Assembly: GCF_024213195.1 (NCBI RefSeq)
Contig: NZ_JANAVF010000001.1
Coordinates: 248,001 to 312,000 of the forward strand
DNA from: Streptomyces sp. TBY4
GTDB lineage: Bacteria; Actinomycetota; Actinomycetes; Streptomycetales; Streptomycetaceae
DNA length: 64,000 nt
Direction: 5' to 3'
Shown piece by piece: positions 52,591-61,024 of this stretch. The translations under genes and the position numbers were made by a program. Every line of letters begins with the position of its first letter. The first letter of the stretch is position 1. The notes below the pieces were generated by a model, which worked only from the letters and a program-made list of their open reading frames with translations, had not been told where the DNA came from and did not search any database.

Positions 52591-54015
52591 ATGGACATCG
52601 CGATCGTCGGAGCGGGCGCTGCCGCCGTCGGCCTGCTGGACACGCTGGCGGCCATCGCCGACACACCCGGGACCATCACGGTGTTCGAGCCGTCCCCGCA
52701 CCTCTGGCGAGGCCGCCCCTACGGCCCGGACCTGGATACGGTGCTGGTCAACGCGCCGCCTGCCATCATGTCGATCCGCCACCCGGACCTCGGACACTAC
52801 GCGGCCTGGCTGGGTACGCGCGGCACCGTCCATCTCGACGAACGGCTCGGGCAGCCGCTGGTTCCGCGCGCGCTCTACGGCGCCTACCTGACGCACACCG
52901 CCGAGACGGCGCTGGCCGGCCTGCGCGAGGGCGGCTGGCGGGTGCGCGTCGTCACCGCCCGCGTCACCGGGGCAGCCCGGGCCGGGTCCAACTGGTCGCT
53001 GCACACCGAGGACGGGCGCTCGTACGAGGCCGGCCACGTGGCGCTGTGCGTGGGCGGGGGAACACCACCCGATCACTACGGTCTCGATGGCGTCGCCGGC
53101 TTCGTCGGCGATCCGTACCCGCTGGCACGCACGCTCGCCGCGGTCCGGCCCGACCACGACATCGCGGTCATCGGGAGCGGCCTGACCGCGGTCGACATCG
53201 TCGTATCACTCGCCGCACGCGGGCACACCGGGCCGATCACGCTGCTGTCCCGCAGCGGTGTGCTGCCCCACGTCTGGCAGCTCCCGGTCGGCCACCGGCC
53301 GCAGCACGTGACCACCGAGCGGGTGGCGGCGCTGCACCGGCAGCACGGTGCCGTCACCCTCGAGGACCTCATCGGGCTGCTGCGCGCCGAACTGGCTCAG
53401 GCCGGCGAGGACTTCGAAGCCTTCGCGGCCGAGCTGCTGGCGACCGGGTCCGAGGATCCGGTCCGGCGCCTGCGGGCGCAGCTGGCCGCTGTCGACGACT
53501 CCCGGATCGGCCGCCGGGTCCTCCAGGAGACGGCGCACAGCGCGGGCCCGTACGCGTGGCGGCTGCTGCCCGAGCCCGACCGCATGCGGCTGCGGCGTCA
53601 CTTCCGTCTGGCGACGAGCGTGGCCTCACCGATGGTCCCGGTGAACGCCGTCGTCCTGCTGCGGCTGCTGGAGTCCGGGCAGCTCACCCTCACCGCGGGC
53701 GTGCGCAAGATCGAGGCAGCGGACGGGATGTTCCGGGTACTCGGCGACGAAGGCGAACGCACCTTCGACTCCGTCCTCAACGCCGTGAACCCGCCGCCCG
53801 GGGCGATCCCCCCGATGGCCGGGCCACTGGTCACGGCCTTGCTGGCCGACGGCTCGGCCGAGCTGCACCCGGCCGGGGGGCTGGTTCCCGCCGACCCGCG
53901 TCTGCACGTGGTCGGAGACCTCGCCGGGGGCGGCCCCTTCATCACGTCAAGCATCGCGGGCGTAGCGGCCCGGGCGGCACGGGTCGCGCAGACGATCGTC
54001 GCCGCCGGGGACTGA
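52591..54015 (+). CDS. FAD/NAD(P)-binding protein (COG4529-like)
   Basis: 474 residues. It has a first dinucleotide fold at the N-terminus (IAIVGAGAAAVGLLDTL) and a second at about residue 195 (AVIGSGLTAVDIVVSLA), the architecture of flavin monooxygenase-like and COG4529 proteins. A final FAD contact, LHVVGDLAGGGPFITSS, is near the end. It is convergent with the metallophore-like operon, and its last 69 nt overlap the ATPase gene. It may be a flavin-dependent oxygenase for the product of that operon. Specific function unknown. Confidence 0.75.
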   Translation: MDIAIVGAGAAAVGLLDTLAAIADTPGTITVFEPSPHLWRGRPYGPDLDTVLVNAPPAIMSIRHPDLGHYAAWLGTRGTVHLDERLGQPLVPRALYGAYLTHTAETALAGLREGGWRVRVVTARVTGAARAGSNWSLHTEDGRSYEAGHVALCVGGGTPPDHYGLDGVAGFVGDPYPLARTLAAVRPDHDIAVIGSGLTAVDIVVSLAARGHTGPITLLSRSGVLPHVWQLPVGHRPQHVTTERVAALHRQHGAVTLEDLIGLLRAELAQAGEDFEAFAAELLATGSEDPVRRLRAQLAAVDDSRIGRRVLQETAHSAGPYAWRLLPEPDRMRLRRHFRLATSVASPMVPVNAVVLLRLLESGQLTLTAGVRKIEAADGMFRVLGDEGERTFDSVLNAVNPPPGAIPPMAGPLVTALLADGSAELHPAGGLVPADPRLHVVGDLAGGGPFITSSIAGVAARAARVAQTIVAAGD

Positions 54016-55503
54016 ATCCCCCGCCGGCAGGGCGGACAGCAGTTCTCTGGTGATCGGGTGCTGCGGCGTCCCGATCAGGCGGGCGGTCGGGCCGGATTCG
54101 GCGATTCGGCCCGCGTCGAGGACCGCGATCCGGTCTGCGAGGGCTGCGGCGGCCGTGAGGTCGTGGGTGATGAAGACCAGGCTGAGGTCCTCGCGTTCCC
54201 CGAGTCGGGCGAGGGAGTCGAGGACCGTGGCCCGGGCTGCCGCGTCGAGGCCGGAGGTGATCTCGTCGCAGACGAGGACCCGTGGCCCGGCCAGCAGGGC
54301 CCGGGCCAGTGCGGCCCGCTGGAGTTCGCCGCCGGAGAGCGCTCCGGGGCGGCGCCCGGCGAGGGGCTCGGGGAGGCCGAGCTCGCCGAGGGTGGTCAGG
54401 GCGGCACGGCGCGCGGCCTCCGGTGCGGCTCCGCGGAGGCGTACCGCGCTGCGGGCGACCTGGTCCAGGACCGGCCGGTGCTCGTCGAAGGCCGCCTTCG
54501 CGTCCTGGAACACGTACTGGACGGAGGCCAGTTCGGCGCGGGTTCGGGAGCGGAGGCTGCGCGGCAGCGGTGTCCCGTCGAGCAGGACGGAGCCCTCGTA
54601 CGCGCGGTGCAGGCCGGCCAGGCAGCGTCCGAGGGTGGTCTTGCCGCTGCCGGAGCGGCCGACGAGCGCCAGGCACTCCCCGGCCGCGAGGGAGATCCCG
54701 ATGTCGCTCAGTACCGTGACGGCCCCCTGCGTGGTGCTGTTGCGGTGCCGTGCGGTGAGGGTCCTGGTCTCCAGGCGGTTCGGGCCGCTGGGTGCGGGGC
54801 GCGGGGGTCGTGCGGCGCGCGGAATCCGCGGTGCGGGGCCCGCCAGGACCGAGGAGGCGGGTCCGCGGTCCACGACCTTTCCGGCCTGCATCACCACGAC
54901 CTCGTCGGCCAGTTCCCGTACGACGTCCAGGTCGTGGCTGAGCAGGACGACGGCGATGCCCCGCGCGGCGACGGCGGCCAGCTCGGCCACGATGCCCTGT
55001 TTGGTGAGGGCGTCCTGGCCGGTGGTGGGTTCGTCGGCGACGATGACCCGCGCCCCCAGCAGGAACGACTGTGCCAGGACGGCCCGTTGCTGCTGGCCGC
55101 CGGAGAGCTGGTGGGGAAAGCGGCGCAGCACGGTCCGCGGATCGGGGAGTTGGGCGAGCCGCAGGGCCTCCTCGATGCGGCGGCCGCGTGCGCGGCGGTC
55201 TCCTCCCCGGCGGGCCGCGATGCCGGTGAGGAGCGCGCCCGCCCGGCGGGCTGGGTTGAGGACCGAGGCCGGGTGCTGGGGGACGTATCCGACCGGGCCC
55301 GCGGGGGTATGTACCTCGCCGTCCACGACGGCGCCGGCCGGGTACTCGCCCAGGAGCGCGAGCCCGGTGGTGGTCTTGCCGCTGCCGGACGGACCGATCA
55401 CGGCGGTGATCCTGCCCGCGTGCGCGGCGAGGCTGACGCCGTCCACGATCGGCCGGCCGCCGATCCTCACGCGCAGGTTCCGTAGCTCCGCGACGACGGT
55501 CAT
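53947..55503 (-). CDS. Fused double ABC ATPase (peptide/nickel type)
   Basis: 518 residues with two complete ABC domains in one chain. Domain 1 has Walker A GPSGSGKTT, signature LSGGQQQR and Walker B VIVADEPTTG. Domain 2 has GRSGSGKTT, LSGGELQR and VLVCDEITSG. In dipeptide, nickel and metallophore importers (Dpp, Nik, Cnt) these are usually two proteins. A Pro/Ala/Arg-rich linker joins them. It is the last gene of the operon; its start overlaps the permease stop and its end overlaps the convergent FAD gene. Confidence 0.9.
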   Translation of the reverse strand: MTVVAELRNLRVRIGGRPIVDGVSLAAHAGRITAVIGPSGSGKTTTGLALLGEYPAGAVVDGEVHTPAGPVGYVPQHPASVLNPARRAGALLTGIAARRGGDRRARGRRIEEALRLAQLPDPRTVLRRFPHQLSGGQQQRAVLAQSFLLGARVIVADEPTTGQDALTKQGIVAELAAVAARGIAVVLLSHDLDVVRELADEVVVMQAGKVVDRGPASSVLAGPAPRIPRAARPPRPAPSGPNRLETRTLTARHRNSTTQGAVTVLSDIGISLAAGECLALVGRSGSGKTTLGRCLAGLHRAYEGSVLLDGTPLPRSLRSRTRAELASVQYVFQDAKAAFDEHRPVLDQVARSAVRLRGAAPEAARRAALTTLGELGLPEPLAGRRPGALSGGELQRAALARALLAGPRVLVCDEITSGLDAAARATVLDSLARLGEREDLSLVFITHDLTAAAALADRIAVLDAGRIAESGPTARLIGTPQHPITRELLSALPAGDSVPGGDDRLRDPCRPGRYARDA

Positions 55504-56309
55504 CGCCTCGCTCCCTTCGGGGTTTTGTGCCGTTGGAGGGCGGCGTCGAACAGCAGGTTGGTGCCCATCGACAGGGCCGCGATGAGCAGGGCGGGCACGA
55601 CCACGGCCCACGGCTGGAGGAAGAGTCCGGTGCGGTTGCGGTCGACCATCACCGCCCAGTCGGCGGCGTCGGGCTGCACTCCGACGCCGAGGAAGGCGGC
55701 CGTGGCCACCAGATACAGGGCGCCGGTGAGCCGGATCCCGGCGTCCGCGGCGAGGGTGCGGCGCATCGAGCGGGCGACGTAGCCGATGGCGGTCCGCCAC
55801 CACGACTCCCCCTGCATGCGCAGCGCTTCGACGGCCGGCCGGGAGGAGACCTCGACCGCGGCGGCGTGCACGACGCGGGCGGCGTCGGGTACGGCGGCCA
55901 GCCCGACCAGGACCGTCAGTCCGGCGGGTCCCGGTGTGAGGGTGGCCGCGACGAGCAGCACCAGCAGGAGCGAGGGGACCGCGATGACCACGTCGAGGGG
56001 CCGCATCAGGGCCTCCTCCAGCCAGGTGCGGCGGGTGAGGGCGGCGGTGAGTCCCAGGGGGACGGCGACGAGGTAGGCGAGGGCGGTGGCGGCGAGCGCC
56101 ACGAGCACGACGGAGCGGCCGCCGAGGAGCACCTGGTGCGCTACGTCGCGTCCGCTGAAGTCGGTGCCGAGCCAGTGCCCGGCGCCGGAGGCGAAGGAGA
56201 CCGAGCGGGGGCCGGGCGGGCCCGCCACGAAGGGTCCGGCCACGGCGAGGAGGAGGGGCAGGACGATCAGCCCGAGTGCGAAGAGGGACCGTGTCGGCTT
56301 CTGCTTCAT
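55500..56309 (-). CDS. ABC permease, DppC/NikC/CntC-like
   Basis: 269 residues with six helices. The N-terminus has TDFSGRDVAHQVLLGGR, a typical DppC/NikC element; the coupling loop is EALRMQGESWWRT. It pairs with the upstream permease to form the channel. It has 4-nt overlaps with both neighbours. Confidence 0.88.
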   Translation of the reverse strand: MKQKPTRSLFALGLIVLPLLLAVAGPFVAGPPGPRSVSFASGAGHWLGTDFSGRDVAHQVLLGGRSVVLVALAATALAYLVAVPLGLTAALTRRTWLEEALMRPLDVVIAVPSLLLVLLVAATLTPGPAGLTVLVGLAAVPDAARVVHAAAVEVSSRPAVEALRMQGESWWRTAIGYVARSMRRTLAADAGIRLTGALYLVATAAFLGVGVQPDAADWAVMVDRNRTGLFLQPWAVVVPALLIAALSMGTNLLFDAALQRHKTPKGARR

Positions 56310-57253
56310 GCCGCCACCTCGGACCGGGGTGCGGAGCTGCGGGCGGCCAGGTCGGCGGCGAGGTTGACCAGGACGGTGACGACTCCGAAGACCACGGCCA
56401 GGCCCTGTACGACCGGGAGGTCGCGGGCGGCGACGGCCTCGATGAGGACGGTGCCGAGGCCCGGGATCACGAACAGGGCCTCCACGACGATGACTCCGCC
56501 GAGGAGCCAGTCGCAGGTGCGGGCCAGTTGCTGGGTGGCGGGGGCGAGGGCGTTCGGCAGGGCGTGGGTCCAGGTGATGCGGGCTCCGGAGATCCCGTAG
56601 CGGCGGGCCTGGGCGACGTACGGCGAGGCCAGCGCGTCGATCATGCCGGCGCGTACGAGGCGGCTGATGGTGCACACCGGCCGGGACAGCAGGACGACGA
56701 CGGGCAGGACGAGGACGGCCGGCTCGGTGAACACGTCGGCGCCGACGGCGGTGGGCGGCAGCCAGCCCAGCCACAGGCCGAAGACCGTGGCGAGCAGGAC
56801 TCCGACGGCGAACTCCGGTACGGCGTGCACGGCGAGGGTCAGGGCGCTGATGCTCCGGTCCAGCGGGCCGCCCTCGCGGCGGGCGGCCAGGACCCCGAGG
56901 CCGACGGAGAGCGGGACCAGCAGGAAGAGGGTCGCGGCGGCCAGCAGGAGGGTGGGGCCGAGCCCGGTGGCCAGGTAGCCGGTGACGGGCCGTCCGCTGA
57001 TCAGGGAGGTGCCGAGGTCACCGTGGAGGAGCCCCGCGACCCAGTCGCCGAGGCGTTCGGCGGCGGACCGGTCCAGGCCCATCGTCTCGCGGATGCGGGC
57101 GATCCGGGCGGGGTCGGGCTGGTCCCCGGCGAGGGCGACGGCCGCGTCACCGGGCAGCGCCTCGGTGAGGGCGAAGACGAACAGGACGACGGCCGCCGTC
57201 TGCCCCAGGCCGAGGAGCAGGCGGCGGCCGGTCCAGGAGAGGTGCGGTGTCAC
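56306..57253 (-). CDS. ABC permease, DppB/NikB/CntB-like
   Basis: 315 residues. Features of the DppB class are LLLGLGQTAAVVLFVFALTEALPGD at the start (first helix), GDLGTSLISGRPV, and the coupling loop SPYVAQARRYGISGARIT. GTG at 57253 overlaps the binding-protein stop. It belongs to the same importer as the following permease. Confidence 0.88.
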   Translation of the reverse strand: MTPHLSWTGRRLLLGLGQTAAVVLFVFALTEALPGDAAVALAGDQPDPARIARIRETMGLDRSAAERLGDWVAGLLHGDLGTSLISGRPVTGYLATGLGPTLLLAAATLFLLVPLSVGLGVLAARREGGPLDRSISALTLAVHAVPEFAVGVLLATVFGLWLGWLPPTAVGADVFTEPAVLVLPVVVLLSRPVCTISRLVRAGMIDALASPYVAQARRYGISGARITWTHALPNALAPATQQLARTCDWLLGGVIVVEALFVIPGLGTVLIEAVAARDLPVVQGLAVVFGVVTVLVNLAADLAARSSAPRSEVAA

Positions 57254-58815
57254 GCGAGCCAGATCTTGTCGAAGCGGGCCCAGTCGAGGGTGTTGGCGGG
57301 GGCCGTCTTCGACACCCCGTGCACCGTGGGCGCGGTGGCGATGATCCAGTCGGCGAAGCCCCAGATCAGGAAGCCGCCCTCGTCGTACAGCCGGCGCTGC
57401 ATCCGCTCGTAGAGGGCGCCGCGCTGTGTGACGTCGCGGGTGGACTGGGCCTGCTGGTAGAGGTCGTCGAACTCCTTCTGCTGCCACTTGGTGGCGTTGG
57501 TGGTGGAGCCGGTCAGCAGCCGCTGGGAGATGTGGGACTCGATGGGCATGGCGCCCGAGCGGTAGGAGGCGAAGGTGCCGTCGTTCAGGATGTCCTTCCA
57601 GTAGGTGTCCTTGTTGCCGACCTTGATCTCGACGGTGACCCCGGCCTTGGCGGCCTGCTCCTTGAAGATGCCGGCGGCCTCGACGAAGCCCGTCGCGGCC
57701 GGTGCGGTGTCGAGGGTGACCTTCAGGCCCTCGGCGCCGGCCTCCTTGAGCAGGGCGCGGGCCTTGTCGAGGTCCTGGGTGCGCTGCGGGAGGGAGGCGG
57801 GGTAGTACTGGTAGCCCTTGCCGAACAGGTCGTTGCCGATCTCGCCGGCGCCGGAGAGGGCGCCGTCGACGAGTTCCTTGCGGTCGGCGATGAGGAAGAA
57901 GGCCTGCCGGACCCTGGGATCGTCGAACGGCGGCCGGTCCGTCTTCATGACGAAGCCCTGCATCGCGCTGCCCGGCAGGCGGACGATCTCCACCTTCCCC
58001 CTGCCCTCGTGGGTGCGGGCGGTGGCCGGGTTCAGCTCGTGGGCGTACTCGACCTGGCCGCCGAGCAGGGCGCTGACGCGCGCCGACTCCTCGCCGGCGA
58101 CGACGAACTCCAGCTCGTCCAGGTGGGGCGCGCCCTCCCAGTAGGCCTCGTTGCGCTTGACCACGAGGGAGCTGCCGGGCTTGAAGGAGACGAAGGCGAA
58201 GGGTCCGGAGCCGATGGGCCTGTCGAAGGCGGCGGCGTCCTTGGGGACGATGTACGCGCCGAAGGCGGCGAGGACGTTGGGGAATTCGGCGTACGGGCGC
58301 TTCAGCCTGAACTCGACGGTGGAGGCGTCCAGCGCGCGGCTCGCGCCGAGGTCGATGGGCTCCAGGGAGGCCTTGGCCCGGAAGCTGCCCTTGGGATCGG
58401 CGATCCGGCGGTAGCTGTGGAGGACGTCCTCGGCGGTGACCGGCCTGCCGTCGTGGAAGGCGGCCTTGCGCAGGGTGATGCGCCAGGTGTCGAGGGTCTC
58501 GTTGGGCTCCCAGCGCTCGGCGAGTCTGGGGACGGCGGCGAGGTCGGCGCCGAAGTCGGCGAGCTTGTCGAAGAGGGCCTTGGCGCGGGCGGCGTCGACG
58601 AACAGGTTGGCGGCGTGCGGGTCGAGGGTTTCGCCCGCGCCGCCCCCGGCGAAGGCGGCGCGCAGCCGGCCGCCTTGCTTGGGGGCTCCCCCGGCGGCGT
58701 TCTCGGCGTCCGGGGTGGTGGAGCCGGTGCCGCAGGCGGCGGTGAGGGCGAGCGCGGTGGCGCCGGTGGCGATGAGGAAGCCCCTACGGGCAAGGGTGGA
58801 GCGGGCGTCGTTCAT
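57250..58815 (-). CDS. SBP_bac_5 binding lipoprotein (DppA/NikA/CntA-like)
   Basis: 521 residues. RRGFLIATGATALAL is a twin-arginine-like signal and LTAAC a lipobox. The mature part follows the family 5 solute-binding pattern (GGRLRAAFAGG, AFHDGRPVTAEDVLHSYRRI, IGSGPFAF). Family members bind peptides, nickel or metal-opine complexes such as staphylopine-metal. Ligand here unknown; context favours a complex of the operon product. Overlaps the methyltransferase stop by 4 nt. Confidence 0.88.
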   Translation of the reverse strand: MNDARSTLARRGFLIATGATALALTAACGTGSTTPDAENAAGGAPKQGGRLRAAFAGGGAGETLDPHAANLFVDAARAKALFDKLADFGADLAAVPRLAERWEPNETLDTWRITLRKAAFHDGRPVTAEDVLHSYRRIADPKGSFRAKASLEPIDLGASRALDASTVEFRLKRPYAEFPNVLAAFGAYIVPKDAAAFDRPIGSGPFAFVSFKPGSSLVVKRNEAYWEGAPHLDELEFVVAGEESARVSALLGGQVEYAHELNPATARTHEGRGKVEIVRLPGSAMQGFVMKTDRPPFDDPRVRQAFFLIADRKELVDGALSGAGEIGNDLFGKGYQYYPASLPQRTQDLDKARALLKEAGAEGLKVTLDTAPAATGFVEAAGIFKEQAAKAGVTVEIKVGNKDTYWKDILNDGTFASYRSGAMPIESHISQRLLTGSTTNATKWQQKEFDDLYQQAQSTRDVTQRGALYERMQRRLYDEGGFLIWGFADWIIATAPTVHGVSKTAPANTLDWARFDKIWLA

Positions 58816-59624
58816 GCGGGGGTGTCTCCGTTGCTGGGGTGGGGCGTGAGCCGGGCGATGAGGTGGAGGCGGTCGGAACTCGTGCTCCCGTACGGGGCCT
58901 TGCCTTTGCTCCAGGGCGGTTCGGTGCGGGGGCCGGGGCCGTCGTGCAGCGCGAGGACCTCGAACCCGGCGGTGGTGAGGAAGTGGCGCAGCTCCTGGGG
59001 GAAGAGGAGCCTCCAGGAGGAGAGCTGCTCTTCCGCAGCGGAGCCGTCGTCGGCGGTCCAGGTGCGGCGGCGGCGCAGGAGTTGTGCGCCGTGATCGATC
59101 CACAGGGTGGTGCGGGAGGTGTAGGTGGTGCCGCGCCGGGTGAAGGAGGCGGTGCGCGGGCCGTCGAGGAGTTCGGTGCCGCCGAGGAAGAAGGCTCCGT
59201 TGCGCATTTCGGCGACGAGCAGCCCGCCGGGGGTGAGGTGGGCGCGGCAGCGGGCCAGGAAGGCGGTGAGGTCCTCGTTGGTGTGGCAGTAGAGCAGGGC
59301 GCTGTCCAGGCAGACGATCGCGTCGAAGCCGGCTCCGAGATCGAACGCGCGCATGTCGGCGAGGTGGTAGGCCGGGCCGGGGTGGTGCGTGGCCGCGTGG
59401 GCGAGCATGGCCCGCGAGGTGTCGATGCCGGTGACTTCGCGCCCGGCGCGGTGGTGCAGCCAGGCGGCGTCGCGGCCCGTGCCGCAGCCGACGTCGAGTA
59501 CGCGCGGCCCGGCGCCGTGGCGGGCCAGCACCTCCTCGGCCCAGCGGGCGGCGAGCCGTTCGGGGTCGGGAAACCGCTCCTCGTAGAGCTCGGGGTGGTC
59601 GGTGAGCAGGTTGCCACTGGTCAT
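58812..59624 (-). CDS. Class I SAM-dependent methyltransferase
   Basis: 270 residues from ATG at 59624. Motif I VLDVGCGTGRDAAWL, motif II GIDTSRAM and motif III-like HLTPGGLLVAEMRN define a Rossmann-fold methyltransferase. It could methylate the operon product. Some proteins of this fold use SAM as a carbon donor (nicotianamine synthases, azetidine-2-carboxylate synthases), which would fit metallophore synthesis, but I cannot distinguish these. It is coupled to the MFS gene by an ATGA overlap. Confidence 0.85.
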   Translation of the reverse strand: MTSGNLLTDHPELYEERFPDPERLAARWAEEVLARHGAGPRVLDVGCGTGRDAAWLHHRAGREVTGIDTSRAMLAHAATHHPGPAYHLADMRAFDLGAGFDAIVCLDSALLYCHTNEDLTAFLARCRAHLTPGGLLVAEMRNGAFFLGGTELLDGPRTASFTRRGTTYTSRTTLWIDHGAQLLRRRRTWTADDGSAAEEQLSSWRLLFPQELRHFLTTAGFEVLALHDGPGPRTEPPWSKGKAPYGSTSSDRLHLIARLTPHPSNGDTPA

Positions 59625-61024
59625 CGGGACTCGCTTCGGGGGCATGCGGGGGCGTGCGGGACGTGCGGGGCACGAGGGGGCAGGGAGTCCGGGAACGGGG
59701 CGGGGGCCGGGTCCGGAACCGGGGCGGGGTCCGGGGCCGGGTCCGGCGCCGGGGCCAGGTCCGGGCCCGGGGCCAGGTCCGGGGCCGGCGCCGGGCCCGG
59801 GTCCGGGCCCGTCGGCAGGGCCCGTCTTCGGTGGAGGTGTGTCACCGCCGCGGCCGAGGTCAGGCCGAGGGTGAGGCAGCAGACGTACGGGAGCCAGGTC
59901 AGGCCGGTGTGGCCCGCAGTGTCCATGGACCAGCCGACGGCCGCGCTGCCGGCGGCCGCCGCGAGACCGGAGACCGCGTAGAAGATGCCGTAGAGGGTGC
60001 CGGTCAGGCTCGCGCGGCCGAAGGCCGGTATCAGCTCCATCACGAAGGGCTGGGCGATCATCACGCCGAGGTGGAGCAGCAGCGCCCCCGCGAGGACGGG
60101 GACCAGGCGCAGTGGGTGCGGCGCGCCGGCGGTGCCCGCGACGAGCAGCGGGGGCAGGAAGCCGAGGCCCATGACGCCCAGGCCGGCGGCGATCCAGCGC
60201 CCCCCGCTCCCCCGGGCCTTCAGGGCGCGGGTGATGCGCAGCTGGAACAGCAGGTTGGCGACGGTCCCTGCGAGGAAGAGCAGGCCGACCGAGCCGCCCC
60301 AGCCGGAGGCATCGGTGGCCGCACGGGGCAGCAGCAGGTACAGCTGGTTCTCCAGGCCGTACATGCCGACCATGGCGAGGGAGAACGCCAGGAACCGGCG
60401 GTTGCCCGCGGCCTCGCGCCAGTCGGCCAGGACGCCGGTGGCGGGGGCCGGCACCTCACGGGCCGGCAGCACCAGCAGCTGCGCGCAGGTCAGGACGGCG
60501 AACACGCCGGCCGCGGTGACGGCGGCGGCCCGGAAGTCCACGAGCAGCAGCAGGGTGCCGAGCAGCGGGCCGAGCAGCGCCCCGGTGGTGGCGAAGACGT
60601 TGAACAGCGCGAAGGCCTCGGCCTTGCGGTCCCCGGCCTCCTGGGCGACGTAGGTCCGCACGGCGGGGTTGAAGAGGGCCCCCGCCAGCCCGCTGAGTAT
60701 GGACGCGGCGATCAGCAGCGGCAGGGCGTCGCCGAGGGCGAACAGCCCGAACCCCACCGTGCGCAGGGCGCACCCCGCGATGATCACCCCGCGCGCGCCG
60801 AGCCGGTCGGCGGCCGAGCCGCCGATCAGGAACAGCCCCTGCTGGCTGAGGTTGCGCAGGCCGAGGACGATGCCGACGACGGCGGCCGAGAGCCCCAGGT
60901 CGTCGGTGAGGTGGGTGGCGAGGTACGGGATGAGCAGGTAGAAGCCCGTGTTGACGCCGAGCTGGTTGACGAGGAGCAGTCGTACGGCGAGGGGGAAGCC
61001 CCGCATCGAGCCGAGGATCTTCAC
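59621..61024 (-). CDS. MFS exporter with Pro/Ala-rich tail
   Basis: 467 residues. Twelve helices fill residues 10-400 (first helix near PLAVRLLLVNQLGVNTGFYL; motif A GGSAADRLGARGVI). The last 60 residues are a Pro-Ala-Asp-Gly repeat tail ending in PRSESR, unusual for this family. GTG at 61024 overlaps the epimerase stop. Its place between biosynthetic enzymes and an importer matches the exporter of opine-type metallophore clusters (CntE). Substrate not proven. Confidence 0.85.
   Translation of the reverse strand: MKILGSMRGFPLAVRLLLVNQLGVNTGFYLLIPYLATHLTDDLGLSAAVVGIVLGLRNLSQQGLFLIGGSAADRLGARGVIIAGCALRTVGFGLFALGDALPLLIAASILSGLAGALFNPAVRTYVAQEAGDRKAEAFALFNVFATTGALLGPLLGTLLLLVDFRAAAVTAAGVFAVLTCAQLLVLPAREVPAPATGVLADWREAAGNRRFLAFSLAMVGMYGLENQLYLLLPRAATDASGWGGSVGLLFLAGTVANLLFQLRITRALKARGSGGRWIAAGLGVMGLGFLPPLLVAGTAGAPHPLRLVPVLAGALLLHLGVMIAQPFVMELIPAFGRASLTGTLYGIFYAVSGLAAAAGSAAVGWSMDTAGHTGLTWLPYVCCLTLGLTSAAAVTHLHRRRALPTGPDPGPAPAPDLAPGPDLAPAPDPAPDPAPVPDPAPAPFPDSLPPRAPHVPHAPACPRSESR
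59700..59815 (-). repeat. GC-rich imperfect repeats in the MFS tail
   Basis: Irregular units of the type GGGGCCGGGTCCGG encode the PAPDP-like tail of the MFS protein. Unit lengths vary between 6 and 18 bp. The array is in frame and coding, so it is a protein repeat. Confidence 0.8.

Noticed and set aside
59700..59815. GC-rich repeat array considered as CRISPR
   Set aside because: Units are irregular, without unique spacers, and encode a Pro/Ala protein tail in frame.
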